A stretch of 64,000 bases of DNA from Humulus lupulus (GCF_963169125.1 NC_084794.1:160381858-160445857), one strand, 5' to 3'; positions 33,671-45,889 are shown, counted from the stretch's first letter. Made by a program: numbers and translations. Notes: generated by a model from the sequence alone, not told the origin.

Positions 33671-34201
33671 ATGACTGCTGAAAAAGACAGCTCCATCTCA
33701 GAGGTAACCTCCAAGACCTCCTCACTAGATCAGCCCCTCTCTACTCCAACTTCCTCTCACGACAATGAAGCTATCTCCCTAGTTACCAGTCACAAATTCA
33801 ATGGGCACAATTATCTTCAGTGGTCCCAATCTGTGGTGATGTATATTGGTGGAAAAGGCAAGGAGGAGTATTTCACTGGTGAAATCTCTGCTCCAAAACA
33901 AGATGATCTTGCCTTCAAAACTTGGAAATCTGAGGCCCTTCAGCAGCTTCTAAATCAGTCCTCCACATCGTTGACTGCCTCTCATGGTACTGGAATGTTG
34001 GTAGAACGAGGTAATAAATCAATAGCTTATTTTGTCAATAAAAGAACTACTAAACCTTGGATTCTTGATTTTGGGGCGTCAGATCACATGACAGGAGATG
34101 CATCCAATTTTTCTGAGTTTCACATGAGTACAGGAAATCAAACTGTCAAAATTGCTGATGGAACACTATCTAAAGTTGAGGTGTGGGTTCAGTCATCATA
34201 A
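33671..34201 (+). pseudogene. Copia I gag-protease with internal deletion
   Basis: ATG 33671 opens MTAEKDSSISEV. The gag N-terminus (HKFNGHNYLQWSQS) is followed at about 33945 by a jump straight to the region before protease, so the gag centre and zinc knuckle are missing. The protease motif is ILDFGASDHMTG, with Phe where the active-site Ser is expected (D-F-G for D-S-G). The frame is lost at about 34180 and pol continues in another frame. Confidence 0.85.
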
Positions 34202-37200
34202 ATAAAGACCTAACCCTCACATCTGTACTCTATGTACCAAAATTGGATTGTAATTTACTTTCTATTAGTAAATTTACTCGTGACCACCATTGTGTGACTA
34301 AATTTTTCTCAAATCTTTGTGTGTTTCAGGACTTGGATTTGGGGAAGAGGATTGGCAGTGCTGAGATGTGTTCTGGTCTGTATGTTCTAAGGAATGAAAC
34401 TCAATCTACTCGCACAGCCCAAAAATTTAGTTTGCTTTCTTTGAATAACCAATCCATTTCTTGTTCTAATAAAGATAGTGATATTATGCTATGGCACTAT
34501 CGTCTTGGTCATCCAAATTTTTTGTATTTGTCAAAAATGTTTCCCTCTTTATTTATTAATAAAAATCCAAACTCCTTTTGTTGTGAAATTTGTCAGTTTG
34601 CAAAACACACTCGCAATAGTTATTCTAGATCAACATATAAACCATCCAAACCTTTTTCATTAATTCATAGTGATGTTTGGGGGCCTTCGCAGGTCAATAC
34701 TATAACGGGAAAAAGATGGTTTGTATCTTTTATAGATGATCACACGAGATTAACTTGGGTGTTTCTCATGAAAAATAAATCAGAAGTGGGTGAAATATTT
34801 CAGCGCTTTCATTCTATGATTCAAACACAGTTTCAAACTAAGATTCAAATTCTCAAAACCGACAATGCCAAAGATTTCTTTAATTCTATTCTTGGTCCTT
34901 ATCTGATACAACAAGGCATCATTCACTTAAGTTCTTGTGTTGATACTCCTCAGCAAAATGGAATTGCTGAACGCAAAAATCGACATCTCCTTGAAGTTGC
35001 TCGATCTCTCATGTTTGGGACTCATGTTCCCAAATTTTTCTAGGGTGATGCCATTCTTACTGCTGCATACCTCATCAATCGAATGCCATCCAAGGTGCTA
35101 AAATTTCAAACTCCTTGTCATACTCTTTTGCAACTATTCCCTCATACTCGGTTCATTAGTTTTGTTGACCCTAAAATCTTTGGATGCATTGTTTTTGTAC
35201 ATATCTATTCACAACATCGTAGTAAGTTGGATCCTAAGTCTATCAAATGTATCTTTATTGGTTATTCCTCCCATCAAAAGGGTTATAAGTGTTATTCTCC
35301 TACAACTCGAAAAACTTATAACTCTATGGACGTAACCTTTTTTGAAAAACATGCTTACTACAAATTTGAGATTCAGGAGGAGAATGTAAATGAATCTCAT
35401 CTTTGGGAGAGTATTCCAGGTACCCATACTGACATTATTCCAGGTACTCATACTCATACTCCACCTCTCGATCAATTTTCCAATCCAGTCAAAGACACTT
35501 CTTCGACCTCTTCAGTCATGGAAAATCAAGGTCCATCTAATTCTTCTCAAGTCATAGAAAATCAAGATCCACTCATGACTATTGAGTCTCAACAACAAGA
35601 ACCTAAAGAGATTCGTGTCTACCAAAGAAGGAAATATTCTGACAAAGAATTAAAAGATCAAACACATCTTGAGTGCCGCCATGAATCGGAACTGGATCCA
35701 CATCCTCCAGAAATACATTCAGGTTTGAGTAATCCTAGTAGTGATAATGTTATTGATATAAATGATGACCTGCCTATTGCTTTAAGAAAAGGTGTTCGAG
35801 CTTGTACTCAACATCCTATTGGCAACTTTGTGTCCTACAAAATCTTATCTCCATCCTATCAGGCATTTGTTTCTACTCTTGACAGTGTACAGATTCCTCT
35901 TACAATTCAAGAGGCACTAACTGATCCTAGTTGGAAAAAGGCTATACAAGATGAGGTCAACGCCCTGGTGAAGAATGGTACTTGGGAAATCACAAAATTG
36001 CCAACTGGAAAGAAACCCGTGGGATGCAAATGGGTATTCACTATTAAGCATAAAGCAGATGGTAGCATTAAGAGGCTTAAAGCTCGCTTGGTTGCCAAGG
36101 GTTTCACTCAGTCTTATGGGATAGATTATCAAGAGACTTTTGCACCCGTTGCTAAACTCAACACCATCCGTGTCCTTCTCTCTCTTGCTGCAAATCAGGA
36201 CTGGCCACTACACCAACTAGATGTTAAGAATGTTTTTTGAATGGTGACCTTGAAGAAGAAGTCTATATGGATATCCCACCTGGTTTTGAGAATTCATCCA
36301 ACCACGATAAAGTATGTAGACTCAAAAAATCTCTATATGGCCTTAAGCAATCTCCACGAGCATGGTTTGGAAAATTCACTAAGTCAATCATTCAAAATGG
36401 CTATACACAATGTCAGGCAGATCACACATTGTTTGTCAAACTCGACTCAGATAAAAGGATAGCTATCCTAATCCTTTATGTTGATGATATAATATTGACA
36501 GGTGATTACAAGGAGGAACTAGTAATGTTGAAAAGTTTCTTATCAAAGGAATTTGAGATTAAAGATCTAGGGTATCTCAGATATTTTCTTGGCATGGAAA
36601 TTGCACGATCAAGACATGGCATTTTTGTTTCTCAACGTAAGTATGTTCTTGACTTACTCAAAGAAACAGGAATGCTTGGGTGTAAACCAGCCTCAACTCC
36701 AATGGAATCAAACAAGAAAATTGGCTCTGGGACTGATCAGACACCTGTGGACAGGGGCAGATATCAAATGCTAGTTGGACGTCTTATTTATTTATCTCAC
36801 ACTAGACCTAACATTGGTTTTCCTGTTAGTGTGGTGAGTCAATACATGAATAATCCAACAGAGGAACACATGGAAGCAGTTACAAGGATCCTGAGATATC
36901 TCAAAGATGACTCCAGGAAAAGGTGTGCTTTTCAGGAAGAGTGAAAATAAGGAAATCAGAGTGTACACTGATGCAGACTGGGCAGGAGATATAACAGACA
37001 GAAGGAGTACTTCAGGTTACTGTTCTTATGTTTGGGGGTAATCTAGTAACATGGAGAAGTAAGAAACAGGCAGTTGTTTCTAGAAGCTCAGCTGAAGCTG
37101 AGTTTAGAGCTCTAGCTCTCGGTATTTTTGAGGGAATTTGGCTGAAAAAGTTACTTGGCGAACTGGGAGTATTTACAAAAGAGTCTATCCAAATGTTTTG

Positions 37201-37429
37201 TGACAATCAAGCTGCCATTGCAAAAAATCCTGTACATCATGACAGGACTAAACATATTGAGATAGATAGACACTTCATCACTGAGAAGATTGAGAATGCC
37301 ATTGTTCAAACCGTTTATATTCCATCAAGATTTCAAACAGCTGACATCCTCACTAAAGCTCTCCCAAGAACCAGCTTTGAAGATTTAATTTGCAAGCTTG
37401 GGATGTTTGATATATACAACCAAGCTTGA
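34183..37429 (+). pseudogene. Copia I pol
   Basis: Order: protease C-terminus and pre-integrase (GHPNFLYLSK, CEICQFAKHT), integrase core (LIHSDVWGPSQ near 34660, KTDNAKDF near 34855, QQNGIAERKN near 34950), a TAG stop at 35041-35043 replacing Trp, integrase end and linker to RT ([15 protein letters not shown] near 36020-36065), a one-base loss in a T run at 36233-36238, RT with intact YVDD (about 36477-36490), a frameshift near 36905, and the RNase H part (RSSAEAEFRALALG, HHDRTKHIEIDRHFI) to the stop at 37429. Four lesions only, in keeping with the low LTR divergence. Confidence 0.9.
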
Positions 37430-37434
37430 GGGAG

Positions 37435-37659
37435 TGTGGATTTATTTCAGTAATTAGTTAGTTGACCACAGTTGTAAATAGGGATCAATTTGGTATTAAT
37501 ACCAAATATTTTGTATATTTATTCTTTCTAAAATTAGGGGATTTTACAGTTGTACTTTCTAGAATTAGTTATTTGTATTTATTAGGTCAGATCCTAGGTT
37601 GTATATATATTCCCCCTCTTTGAGATAATAATATATAGAAAAATATTCAAATAATCACA
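37435..37659 (+). repeat. Copia I 3' LTR
   Basis: 225 bp, same ends as the 5' copy, preceded by the purine-rich CTTGAGGGAG and followed by the TSD AAACG. Confidence 0.93.
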
Positions 37660-37664
37660 AAACG

Positions 37665-39002
37665 ATCAATCACCACCAAAATCGAATCAAAACTATTGGA
37701 TAGAGGCAACCCATCAATAAAATCCATGGACACATCCTCCCAAATCTGTTATGGAATCGAAAGATGTTGGAGCAAACAAGCTGGAGGTTGAGTTTAGTAC
37801 TTGTTTTGTGATAGGTCTCCTTTGACATATGTGTATGCCCGTAAGAGGAAGAGTGGTGAGGTGACTGCTCAGTCAGCTGTAGGAGATAAAGAATCAACAG
37901 GGATGTGATTAGTGAGGGAGTTAGTTATATGGGCTGAGATATTCTGTATTGGGGTACAGGGAATACTTGATGGACTACCTTAGGATATTAATAGAGAAGT
38001 CCAGAGAGATTAGAGGGTGTGGAATGTTCGAGTAAACTGTAATTCAGAGAGACAGATGCTCTCAAAATCATGTTAGTTCAATGAATTGTGCCCCTTATTC
38101 TGGTTTCTGTTCTATTTCTCTGTTATTGTGATTGTAATTTGGCAGGGTTACCTTTATAATTTGTTGGCAAATTGTACACTCAGCCACATACTGTTGTACA
38201 TCCTGCTGCATATTTTGTCAATACAAGTCTGCTGCCAGCCGCTGAAACGTCTTGCAAACTCCTGAATGGCCCCCAACGCTGTTGCCATGGTACTCTTGCA
38301 AGGGTATTGGAATGAATGGTGAAGACGAAGGCAATACTAAACGTCCTCGAAACTTCAAACAACCTTGCTATAATAACTTATCAACGACCGAAAAAGGGAA
38401 CTTATCAGCCACCGTCTCCCTATTTAGTGCCCTATAGTCCACACAAAAACGCCAACTACCATCCTTTTTCACCAATAACACCGAGCTCGAAAATGGGCTT
38501 GTACTCGACTGAACTATACCAACTCGTAACATCTTTGCCATCAATCATTCTATCTCGTCCTTTTGCACTTGAGCGTACCTATAGGTTCTGACAAATACCG
38601 GTCCCACCCCCCCTGCGGAGTGTAATAGTGTGCTCTATAGCTCGTGCAGGCGGCAGCCCCTGAGGCATATGAAAGTCCTCATCGAATTTGTGCAACAACG
38701 AACCAATCTTTGTTGGTATTGATAACTCATTGGCCTTGGTTTCTACAGCCAACGCTCCTAATTGAACCCAAAAACCACGACCTTCATGTTGGACAGAGTG
38801 AGTCAAGGCTTTTAATGAGATTTGGGATTTGCGCAAGCTCGAATCACCTTGCAAACTTCATTACCAATGTTTTCCAATTAGCCTGCATGTTGCCGAGAGT
38901 TTCAAGCCACTTAATGCCCAAAATAACATTAGCTCCACCCAATTCCAAGGGCAGAAAGTCAGTGACTACCCTTACTGCTCCGAAATCCAACTCCACTATG
39001 CT
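37665..39002 (-). pseudogene. Gypsy G integrase finger, RT start and protease
   Basis: Minus-strand text: integrase core start (WEDVSMDFIDGLPLSNSFDS, about 37672-37740), zinc finger (YVAECTICQQ near 38165-38195), then a deletion at about 38375 and RT N-terminus ([16 protein letters not shown] near 38415-38475), then protease (ELGGANVILGIKWLETLGNM, about 38885-38945). A 350-bp insert at 37809-38158 splits CTICQQ from NKY. Confidence 0.8.
37809..38158 (+). mobile_element. Unidentified 350-bp insert in gypsy G
   Basis: It interrupts a zinc-finger coding run; flanks TTTTG (37804-37808) and ATTTG (38159-38163) look like a TSD with one mismatch. It begins with about 30 readable codons (SPLTYVYARKRKSGEV) ending in TGA, then non-coding text with TTAGTTATATGGGC. 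It could be a reverse-transcribed fragment of another element. No known family recognised. Confidence 0.5.
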
Positions 39003-39160
39003 TCTGATTCAATAATTCCTGAAAACAACATTTATCCTAAAAAAATAAGGCGGGAACGTGTAAGATCCCTTCCATGAGATTCCGCTGAAAAGCATGGTGT
39101 AGGTCGCCAACTGGTTCCACCTTATCCTGAAGAAAATGGAAAGCTTCCTTTATATCTATA
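39003..39160 (-). other. Segment of unknown origin beside copia J
   Basis: Between gypsy G protease text (ending about 39002) and copia J. With 43721-43770 on the other side of J it forms about 0.2 kb that has no counterpart in related gypsy M. On the minus strand it is open for over 50 codons (DIKEAFHFLQDKVEPVGDLH) after removing J, but I recognise no family. Confidence 0.45.
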
Positions 39161-39373
39161 TGTAGATTTGTGTGAATAATACTTCTAATCTTATTTTATT
39201 GATAAATAGTATGGCCTATATATAGGCTGAATACAAAGAGCTAGACAAAAAATACAACCTAAACATAGCTGTCAATTACAACCTAAACATAGCTGTCAAT
39301 TACAATCTAACTTAGCTGTAAATTACAACCTAAAATTAGCTGTACAAAATGTATTTACAAAGATATTTCTACA
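39161..39373 (-). repeat. Copia J 3' LTR with tandem repeats
   Basis: 213 bp. It contains four tandem units of 23-24 bp of the type TACAACCTAAACATAGCTG (39253-39346), in the U3 part in element orientation. The polypurine tract CTTGTGGGGGAG (minus strand) abuts at 39374. Confidence 0.92.
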
Positions 39374-42300
39374 CTCCCCCACAAGTTGAGTTGTATATGT
39401 TATACAAACCCAGCTTGGAATATTCTTCAAAACTTGTTCTTGGTAGTGCTTTTGTTAGAATGTCGGCAATTTGTTTCTTTGTATGAATGTAGTTGAGCTC
39501 AATGATCTTTGAATTCACCTTCTCAGAAATGAAGTGTTCGTCTATTTCAACATGTTTAGTTCTATCGTGGTGAACCGAATTTTTAGCAATACTAATTGTT
39601 GCTTGACTATCACTGTACATTTTAAAAGACTTAGGAGAGTCAAACCTCAATTCATTCATGAGTCTTTTGATCCACATCCCTTCACAAATACCCAAGGCTA
39701 AAGCACGATATTCTAACTCTGCACTACTCCTTGAGACCACAGACTACTTTTTACTACGCCAAGTAACTAAATTACCCCATACATAGGTGCAATAACCACT
39801 AGTTGATCGTCTGTCAGTCAGCTCTCCAGTCCAACTAGAGTCTGTGTAAACTTCCAAGTCTCGGTTGTTGTGTTTTTTGAAGTGCAAACCAAGACCTGGT
39901 GTCATTTTCAAATATCTTAGAATACGATACACTGCTTCCAAGTGCTCCTCACAAGGATTGTGCATATGTTGACTAACAACGCTGACAGGGAAGGCGATAT
40001 CAGGTCTGGTATGAGAGAGATAGATTAGCTTTCCTACTAATCTTTGATAGCTCCCCCTCTCTACTGGAGTTGAATCCTCTCTTCGATTAACTTTCAAGTT
40101 TGGATCCATGGGAGTGTCAACCGGCTTGCTCCCAATCATTCCAGTTTCCTTTAGAAGATCTAGGATATACTTTCGCTGAGATATAACAATTCCTTCTTTC
40201 GATCGGGCTACTTCCATACCAAGAAAGTATTTGAGGGTTCCTAGATTTTTGATTTCAAATTTGGAGGCAAGAAGTCTTTTGAGATCTGAAATTTCTCCTA
40301 AGTCATCTCCAGTTAAGATTATGTCATCCACATAGACAATGAGAATTGCTAGCTTCCCAGTTGAAGAGAACTTGAAAAATAGAGTATGATCAGCCTGACT
40401 TTGAGTATATCCATGTTTGACAACTAACTTTGCAAATTTGTCAAACCATGCTCGAGGTGACTATTTCAAGCCATAAAGAGATTTGAGAAGTTTGCACACT
40501 ACTCGACCACTGGAGTGTTTCTTCATACCTGGTGGAATTTCCATATGGACTTTTTCTTCGAGATCCCCATTCAAAAAAGCATTCTTCACATCCAACTGAT
40601 ATAAAGGCCACTCACAATTTACAGCAAGTGATAATAAAACTCTTACTGTACTAAGTTTGGCGACAGGAGCAAAGGTCTCCTGATAGTCAACACCATATGA
40701 TTGAGTGAATCCCTTGGCAACTAATCGAGCCTTGAATCTGTTGATACTCCCATCTGAATTATATTTGACGGTGAAAATCCACTTGCAACCAACTGTCTGT
40801 TTTCCTTGAGGTAACTCAGTGAGAACCCAAGTACCATTTTTCTTAAGAGCATTCATTTCTTCATCGACTGCAGTCTTCCATTTTGGATCTTTCAAGGCTT
40901 CATAAATATCTGTGGGAATTTGAATAAGATTAAGAGAAGAGACAAAAGCTCGGTACATAGGTGTTAGTTTCCCATAAGCAACATACTTTTCAATGGGGTG
41001 ATTGGTACAAGTTCTAACACCCTTTCGATGAGCAATAGGTAGGTCGAGATCATCAATAGTAGGAGAAACTAACTCATGAACCACAGAATCCTTACCTTCA
41101 TGATTTTCGAGGTTGAGAGGGCTTTGATGAGTGTTTGAGCAGTTCTTGTCTTGCATGTTGACCACTATATTTCCAACTTTTCTCCTACTATAAACACGAA
41201 GTTCTTTGTTACCTATATCAAATTGTGCTTGAGTTTGAGGTGGTGGTAAAGTTGAAGGAGTGTTTGGGTTTTCTGAGGAGAAAGGTGAGAGTGGATTGAC
41301 TATAGAGAAGGACGGGTTGGGTGTGTTTTCTGGACTGATATCTGGTTGGATAGGAAAAGTGGGTAAGGAAGGACCAGTTGATTGATCTGGTTGGATAGGC
41401 AAAGAGGGCAAAGACTGTGTCACAACATTGGGTTGAGGAAATGCAGCTTGATGATCCTGAAGAGTTTCCCAAAACTGATATTCCTGAGAATGCTCCCCCT
41501 GAATACCAGATTTGGGAAAGAAAGATTGATGTTAAAAAAAGGTGACATCCATAGTGTTATAGATCCTTTTTGTAATTGGGGAGTAACATTTATACCCTTT
41601 TTGAGTGTTGGAGTACCCGATGAAGAGACACTTGTGAGACTTTGGATCAAGTTTGGTTCGTTTGTGATCATAAATATGGACGAAAGCCGTACATCCGAAG
41701 ACTTTAAATGGAAGATCGGAAGAGAAAGCTGAGATATGAGGGAATGTGGCAAGTAACAGATTTCTGGGAGCTTTGAATTGTAGTACACGGCTAGGCATAC
41801 GATTGATGAGATAGGTGGCTGTGAGTAAGGCTTCCCCCCAAAACTGTTTAGGAACATGATTTGAAAACATGATGGATCTAGAAACTTGAAGAAGATGTTT
41901 GTTTTTTCGCTCAGCCACTCCATTTTGTTGCGGAGTATCAACACATGAACTAATGTGAACAATACCTTGATCTAACAAGTATGACCAAGAATGGAGTTAA
42001 AATATTCCTTTCCATTATCAGTTTTCAGGATTTGGATTTTTCAGCAAAATTGATTTTGAATCATGGAATGAAAATTTTTAAAAATAGAAGCAGTATCAGA
42101 TTTTTCTTTCATAAGGAATGTCCATGTTGTCCTAGTATGATCATCAATAAAGGATACAAACCATCTAAATCCATTAATATTAGTTACTCGTGTGAGGGTC
42201 CCCAAATATCACTATGTATCATCGAAAAAGATTGTGAAGGTTTGTAAGGAAGACTGGGATAAGAGTTTCGAGTATGCTTAGCAAGTTAACATACTTCACA

Positions 42301-43158
42301 ATGAAAATTTTTTGGTCTTTTGTGGACAAATAACTGAGGAAATAGTTTTTCAAGATAACTAAAATTTGGATGTCCTAGTCGAAAATGCCACAACATAACA
42401 TGATTTTCATTCGAAACAGACACAGAATTGGAAACAGAATCTAAATTGGAATGATTACCACAACTGGATTTGTGAACTTGTTTACTTTTAGGAGAATCCT
42501 TGAGAATATAGAGCCCATCATGCATTTCAGCACTGCCAATCACCTTCTCCGAGCCCTCAACCTGAAATTCACAAAGATTTGGATAGAATTTAGTTACACA
42601 ATTAAGATCTCGAGTAAGTTTGCTTATTGAAAGAAGATTGCAATTTAGTTTTGGGACAAATAAAACAGATGAAAGGCGAAGTTCATTTGATAAAGTTACA
42701 GAGCCGGTCCCTATCACTTTTGAGAGAGAACCATCGGCAATTCTGACGGTGTGGGATTCATCACATGGTTTGAAGGTGCTAAAGACTTGTAAATCACCCG
42801 TCATGTGGTTGGAAGCCCCTGAATCAACAATCCAAGTACCTTTGTTGGAGTTTGCGGTAAATGTGTGAGACGTAGAACCCTGATGACACATTATGCTGAC
42901 ATTTGCCTCGGTTGAAGATGGATTTGGCTGCTGCATACACTGCCCAAGAGGTGTTGGAGTTACATTGATTTTGTCCTTTGAGAAGTGGCTAACTTCCAAG
43001 TCATGAAAATAGAGGACTTTATGAGAGGAATTGGTGACAAGAGCAGCTGATTGAGGTGTGGGTTTGGCTGATTGGAGAAGTTGAGGAGAAGCCATTGATT
43101 TGAGAAGGTGATATGTTTGAGATTGGCTTTTAGATGAGGAGTTGGCTGTAACAGCCAT
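39374..43158 (-). pseudogene. Copia J protease, integrase, RT and RNase H
   Basis: ATG at 43156-43158. Protease IVDSGASNHMTG is intact (near 42790-42830), followed by pre-integrase GHPNFSYLEK and CEVC, a stop near 42286, integrase core (SSCVDTPQQNGVAERKNKHL near 41885-41945; FWGEALLTATYLINRMP), a linker rich in Pro/Ser/Thr, RT (GCKWIFTVKYNSDGS near 40740-40790), a Gln to TAG stop near 40458-40460, YVDD intact near 40325-40340, a Gln to TAG stop at 39741-39743, and the C-terminal RNase H part to 39369. About five lesions. Confidence 0.9.
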
Positions 43159-43489
43159 GGATAAGAACAGGGAAATGCAGCAAGGAGTGCCGAGGAAGAC
43201 GTTGTCGGAAAAAGCTCGCCGTCGGGGTGCTGCACGCGCCTACATGTGCCACGCGTGTGGGAGATGGGGCCGGAGATGGAGGCGGCGCGTGAGGCTCATT
43301 CGCGGCTCTGCTGGGTGTCGAACTTCAGGGTTTGGCCGACCGGAGGTGCAGGAAGCTTTCCTGTGAAGGAGGTGAGAGTAGAAGATTGCTCTAAAATAAT
43401 TTTTTAAGGGTGAGCTAAAAAGTGCAAAACCCTAATTTTTTTACTGAAAGAGGGCAGAAAAGATTGGCTCTGATTTTTAGACTACAAAT
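43159..43489 (-). other. Copia J leader, GC-rich, in place of gag
   Basis: About 330 bp between PBS and the pol ATG. 43190-43370 is strikingly GC-rich compared with the rest of the element and could be captured or foreign sequence. No gag motif in any frame. The outer part (AGGGCAGAAAAGATTGGCTC region) resembles the leader of copia K. Confidence 0.6.
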
Positions 43490-43715
43490 GGCTCTGATAC
43501 CATGTAGATTTGTGTGAATAACATTTCTAATCTTATTTTATTGATGAATAGTATGGCCTATATATAGGCTGAATACAAAGAGCTAGACAAAAAATACAAC
43601 CTAAACATAGCTGTCAATTACAACCTAAACATAGCTGTCAATTACAACCTAACTTAGCTGTAAATTACAACCTAAAATTAGCTGTACAAAATGTATTTAC
43701 AAAGATATTTCTACA
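43490..43715 (-). repeat. Copia J primer binding site and 5' LTR
   Basis: PBS 43490-43502 (TGGTATCAGAGCC on the minus strand), LTR 43503-43715 with the same four tandem units as the 3' LTR, then TSD CTATA. Confidence 0.92.
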
Positions 43716-43770
43716 CTATATCTCCGGTATCAAAGAAGTCCCGGTCGAGAGACTGCAAATACTTTCGGTT

Positions 43771-45104
43771 CGAACCTTCCCTCCCGTGCCCAACAAAACA
43801 CCATAACAAGAAGTGGTTGTGATGGGTAGTTTTGTTGTCGTTACCAAGGTTATAGAAATAAAATATGAGTAGCGTCGCTATCGATAAGTATAGTGGCGGG
43901 ATGTTGTTCAATATGGCCCGACAACTTCATAGTATGGGCGGAAGTAATGCCCACTAACGAGTTCAATGACAATGTTGCCAAAGTCTCCTTCGCTATGCTC
44001 TCATTGGAAGAATTTGGTGTGGTGGGTGGGGATTCAATCACCGAGAGCAATCCTCATCCATCATCAACATAATTTGTAATGCCTTCTGTGGATTTGTGGT
44101 GGTCAAACTCGAACTTGCTGAAGCTGTAATCGGTGCCAAGGACGATGAAGTGGTGGTCAACTTTGTTGAAAATGGCGTGAACGAAGGCTTGGGTGGAATG
44201 ATAGGGTGCAGTGACGATTTCAGGCCTGCAAAACGAGTGGGCTTGCCCGTTGAAGCTAGCTGGTGACTCTTTTCCACTCTTTGGGCTGTTTCATGATGTG
44301 GGTCAGCCCACACGTTGTAAAATGTGCAATGCCCCCTTGATGTCCTCCTTCAACCCCTTGATGAAACTCCCCTCCAAAAACTGCTTCGACACCCCAGGGA
44401 CTCGAGAAGCGAGTGCCTCCCATTTTACCCGATAGTCCTTGACCATTGTTTCTTGTTGAAAAGAGAGCAGCTCCTCCGAGAGAGAACCCATAGGCACTGC
44501 GCAAAACCTTAGTAAGATAAGGTTTTTGAGAGTAGCCCAAGAAGAAATAGGACGCCTTCGATGTTACCACTGAAACCAGGTAAGAGCATCACCTTCAAGC
44601 CCAATTATGGCAGCCTCCAACATGTGCGCCTCAGACAAGCGATTCAACAAAAAGTATCTCTTTGCTCAGAAAATCCATCCATCTGGGTTGTCCCCTGAAA
44701 ATTGAGGCAGATCCAAACGAGGAGCCTTGTAGTCGCATCCAAATTGATGTCCATACCCAAACAAATCAGGTGGAATCGGCTGTGGCGGTGGCGATTGGTC
44801 ATGTGAAGAGTTCGCCGAAGTGATTCTGTGCTGTCAACGACGCTTCTTTGGCGGTCGCTGCTAGCAACGATGACCTCGAGGCTGAACGATTGGTTGACTG
44901 AAGCAATTGAGCAAAGTGATCCACCATGAAATCGATCTTCTTCTCCAAAGTGGGAATCCGCTGCACATCGGACTTCAGCAATTCAAGCTCCTTTGTAAAT
45001 TGTTGCTGATCGGAACAAACCTCCCTCACCTCCCTGTGTAATTCTGACTGAAGCAATTCAAACTTCTCCAATATTTCTCCCCGCGGATCTTTCTTTGGTC
45101 CCAT
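43771..45104 (-). pseudogene. Gypsy G gag and start of protease
   Basis: Start at ATG 45102-45104 (MGPKKDPRGEILEKFE). A coiled-coil type N-terminus (FELLQSELHREVREV, LEKKIDFMVDHFAQLL) is followed by the gag core (WEALASRVPGVSKQFLEGSF near 44370-44430) and protease start (SLNSLVGITSAHTMKLSGHI near 43910-43970). Frameshifts near 44800, 44500 and 44250. The zinc knuckle is not evident. Confidence 0.78.
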
Positions 45105-45139
45105 GATAAATCGTGCTGGCTGCTGATACGAATTGAGAA

Positions 45140-45484
45140 GCAGTGATACCAATTGATAAGCAGTCCCTGGACAGATTAGAACAAACCAAAGAACACAGAA
45201 GCAAGAAAAATTGAAATCTGTGTTTGTATTGAAACTATTAGGATTTCGAGAGCCTGAGTTCTCTCCAAAGTCTACAGACTACCACATTCTTCACACCCCA
45301 TACTGACTAACATTTCCCAATTAATTCTATTACTCTCAAGTACCCCATAATACTGTATACCTCTCTCACACACAAGTCACTCTCCTCTAACTAATTCTTG
45401 GCAGTGTCCCTATTGTTTGCTGATTTGTCAATCTCCTTTCCTTTCCCTCATCTATCGTAGACATAAGTGATGGGAGGCCTATTA
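45140..45484 (-). repeat. Gypsy G primer binding site region and 5' LTR
   Basis: LTR 45154-45484 (331 bp), TAATAGGCCTCCCATC to CTTATCA on the minus strand. Next to it TTGGTATCACTGC (45140-45152) is a mutated initiator tRNA-Met PBS. Followed by AATAC, the right TSD copy. Confidence 0.85.
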
Positions 45485-45889
45485 AATACTTCACAATTTT
45501 AGTGCATCGCATATGCTCAAATTTGATGTAGTTTCAACCAATTTGATTGTAATACAATACAAATTTTAATTATTTTTTGTTCACGCTGGTGTAAGTGGTT
45601 GGATGTATGAGTTTGTCGGATGGAAAGAGGTTATAGTCCCCATTATGTATTAATTTATTATATTTTTAGGTTTGTCATATTGTGGAACAGAAAAGAAAGA
45701 TAACGCCTTTGGGGTTCTGAAGCCATATTATTTTATTTTCCTTCTTAAGTAATAATTACTGAATCTGGACTTTCAAACTAGAGAACCTTGCTTCAATTCT
45801 AATTAATGTTAACCCTTTTTGCTTTTCTACCTGGTATATGCTTGTAAGAATTCGCATTTAAATAAAACAATAAATTGATATTAGCAGGA
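45485..45889 (+). other. Host intron sequence between gypsy G and gypsy L
   Basis: About 400 bp, AT-rich, no transposon similarity seen; continuous with 31985-32084 if gypsy G is removed. Confidence 0.55.

Larger units (their letters stand above)
33345..37659 (+). mobile_element. Copia element I
   Basis: Ty1/copia element with LTRs of 225 bp (33345-33569 and 37435-37659) differing at two seen sites, and a perfect TSD AAACG (33340-33344, 37660-37664). PBS TGGTATCAGAGC at 33570-33581 matches initiator tRNA-Met; polypurine tract TTGAGGGAG before the 3' LTR. Gag is internally deleted and pol carries a few stops, but decay is light. It interrupts the gypsy G integrase. Confidence 0.95.
39161..43715 (-). 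mobile_element. Copia element J (gag-less)
   Basis: Ty1/copia element on the minus strand with 213-bp LTRs (39161-39373 and 43503-43715; four differences seen) and a perfect TSD CTATA (39156-39160, 43716-43720). PBS at 43490-43502 is initiator tRNA-Met type. Between PBS and protease there is a short leader and no gag domain. Pol has several stops. Nested in gypsy G. Confidence 0.94.
32090..45484 (-). mobile_element. Gypsy element G, carrying copia I and J inside
   Basis: Chromovirus-like element on the minus strand with 5' LTR 45154-45484 and 3' LTR 32090-32405. TSD GATAC (32085-32089) and AATAC (45485-45489), one mismatch, embedded in host intron. Gag lies at right, integrase and chromodomain-like end at left. 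It is swollen by copia I (33345-37659), copia J (39161-43715), a 350-bp unknown insert (37809-38158) and a 0.2-kb segment around J. Most of RT and RNase H are deleted at about 38375. Inactive and the oldest insertion in this part of the intron. Confidence 0.87.

Noticed and set aside
39253..39346. Regular tandem units that might suggest a CRISPR-like array
   Set aside because: Units are directly adjacent with no spacers and lie in both LTRs of a copia element.
45675..45770. Possible extra host exon after TATTTTTAG in the long intron
   Set aside because: The exons at 31984 and 56863 already join in phase 0, and this stretch has no matching donor that keeps the frame.
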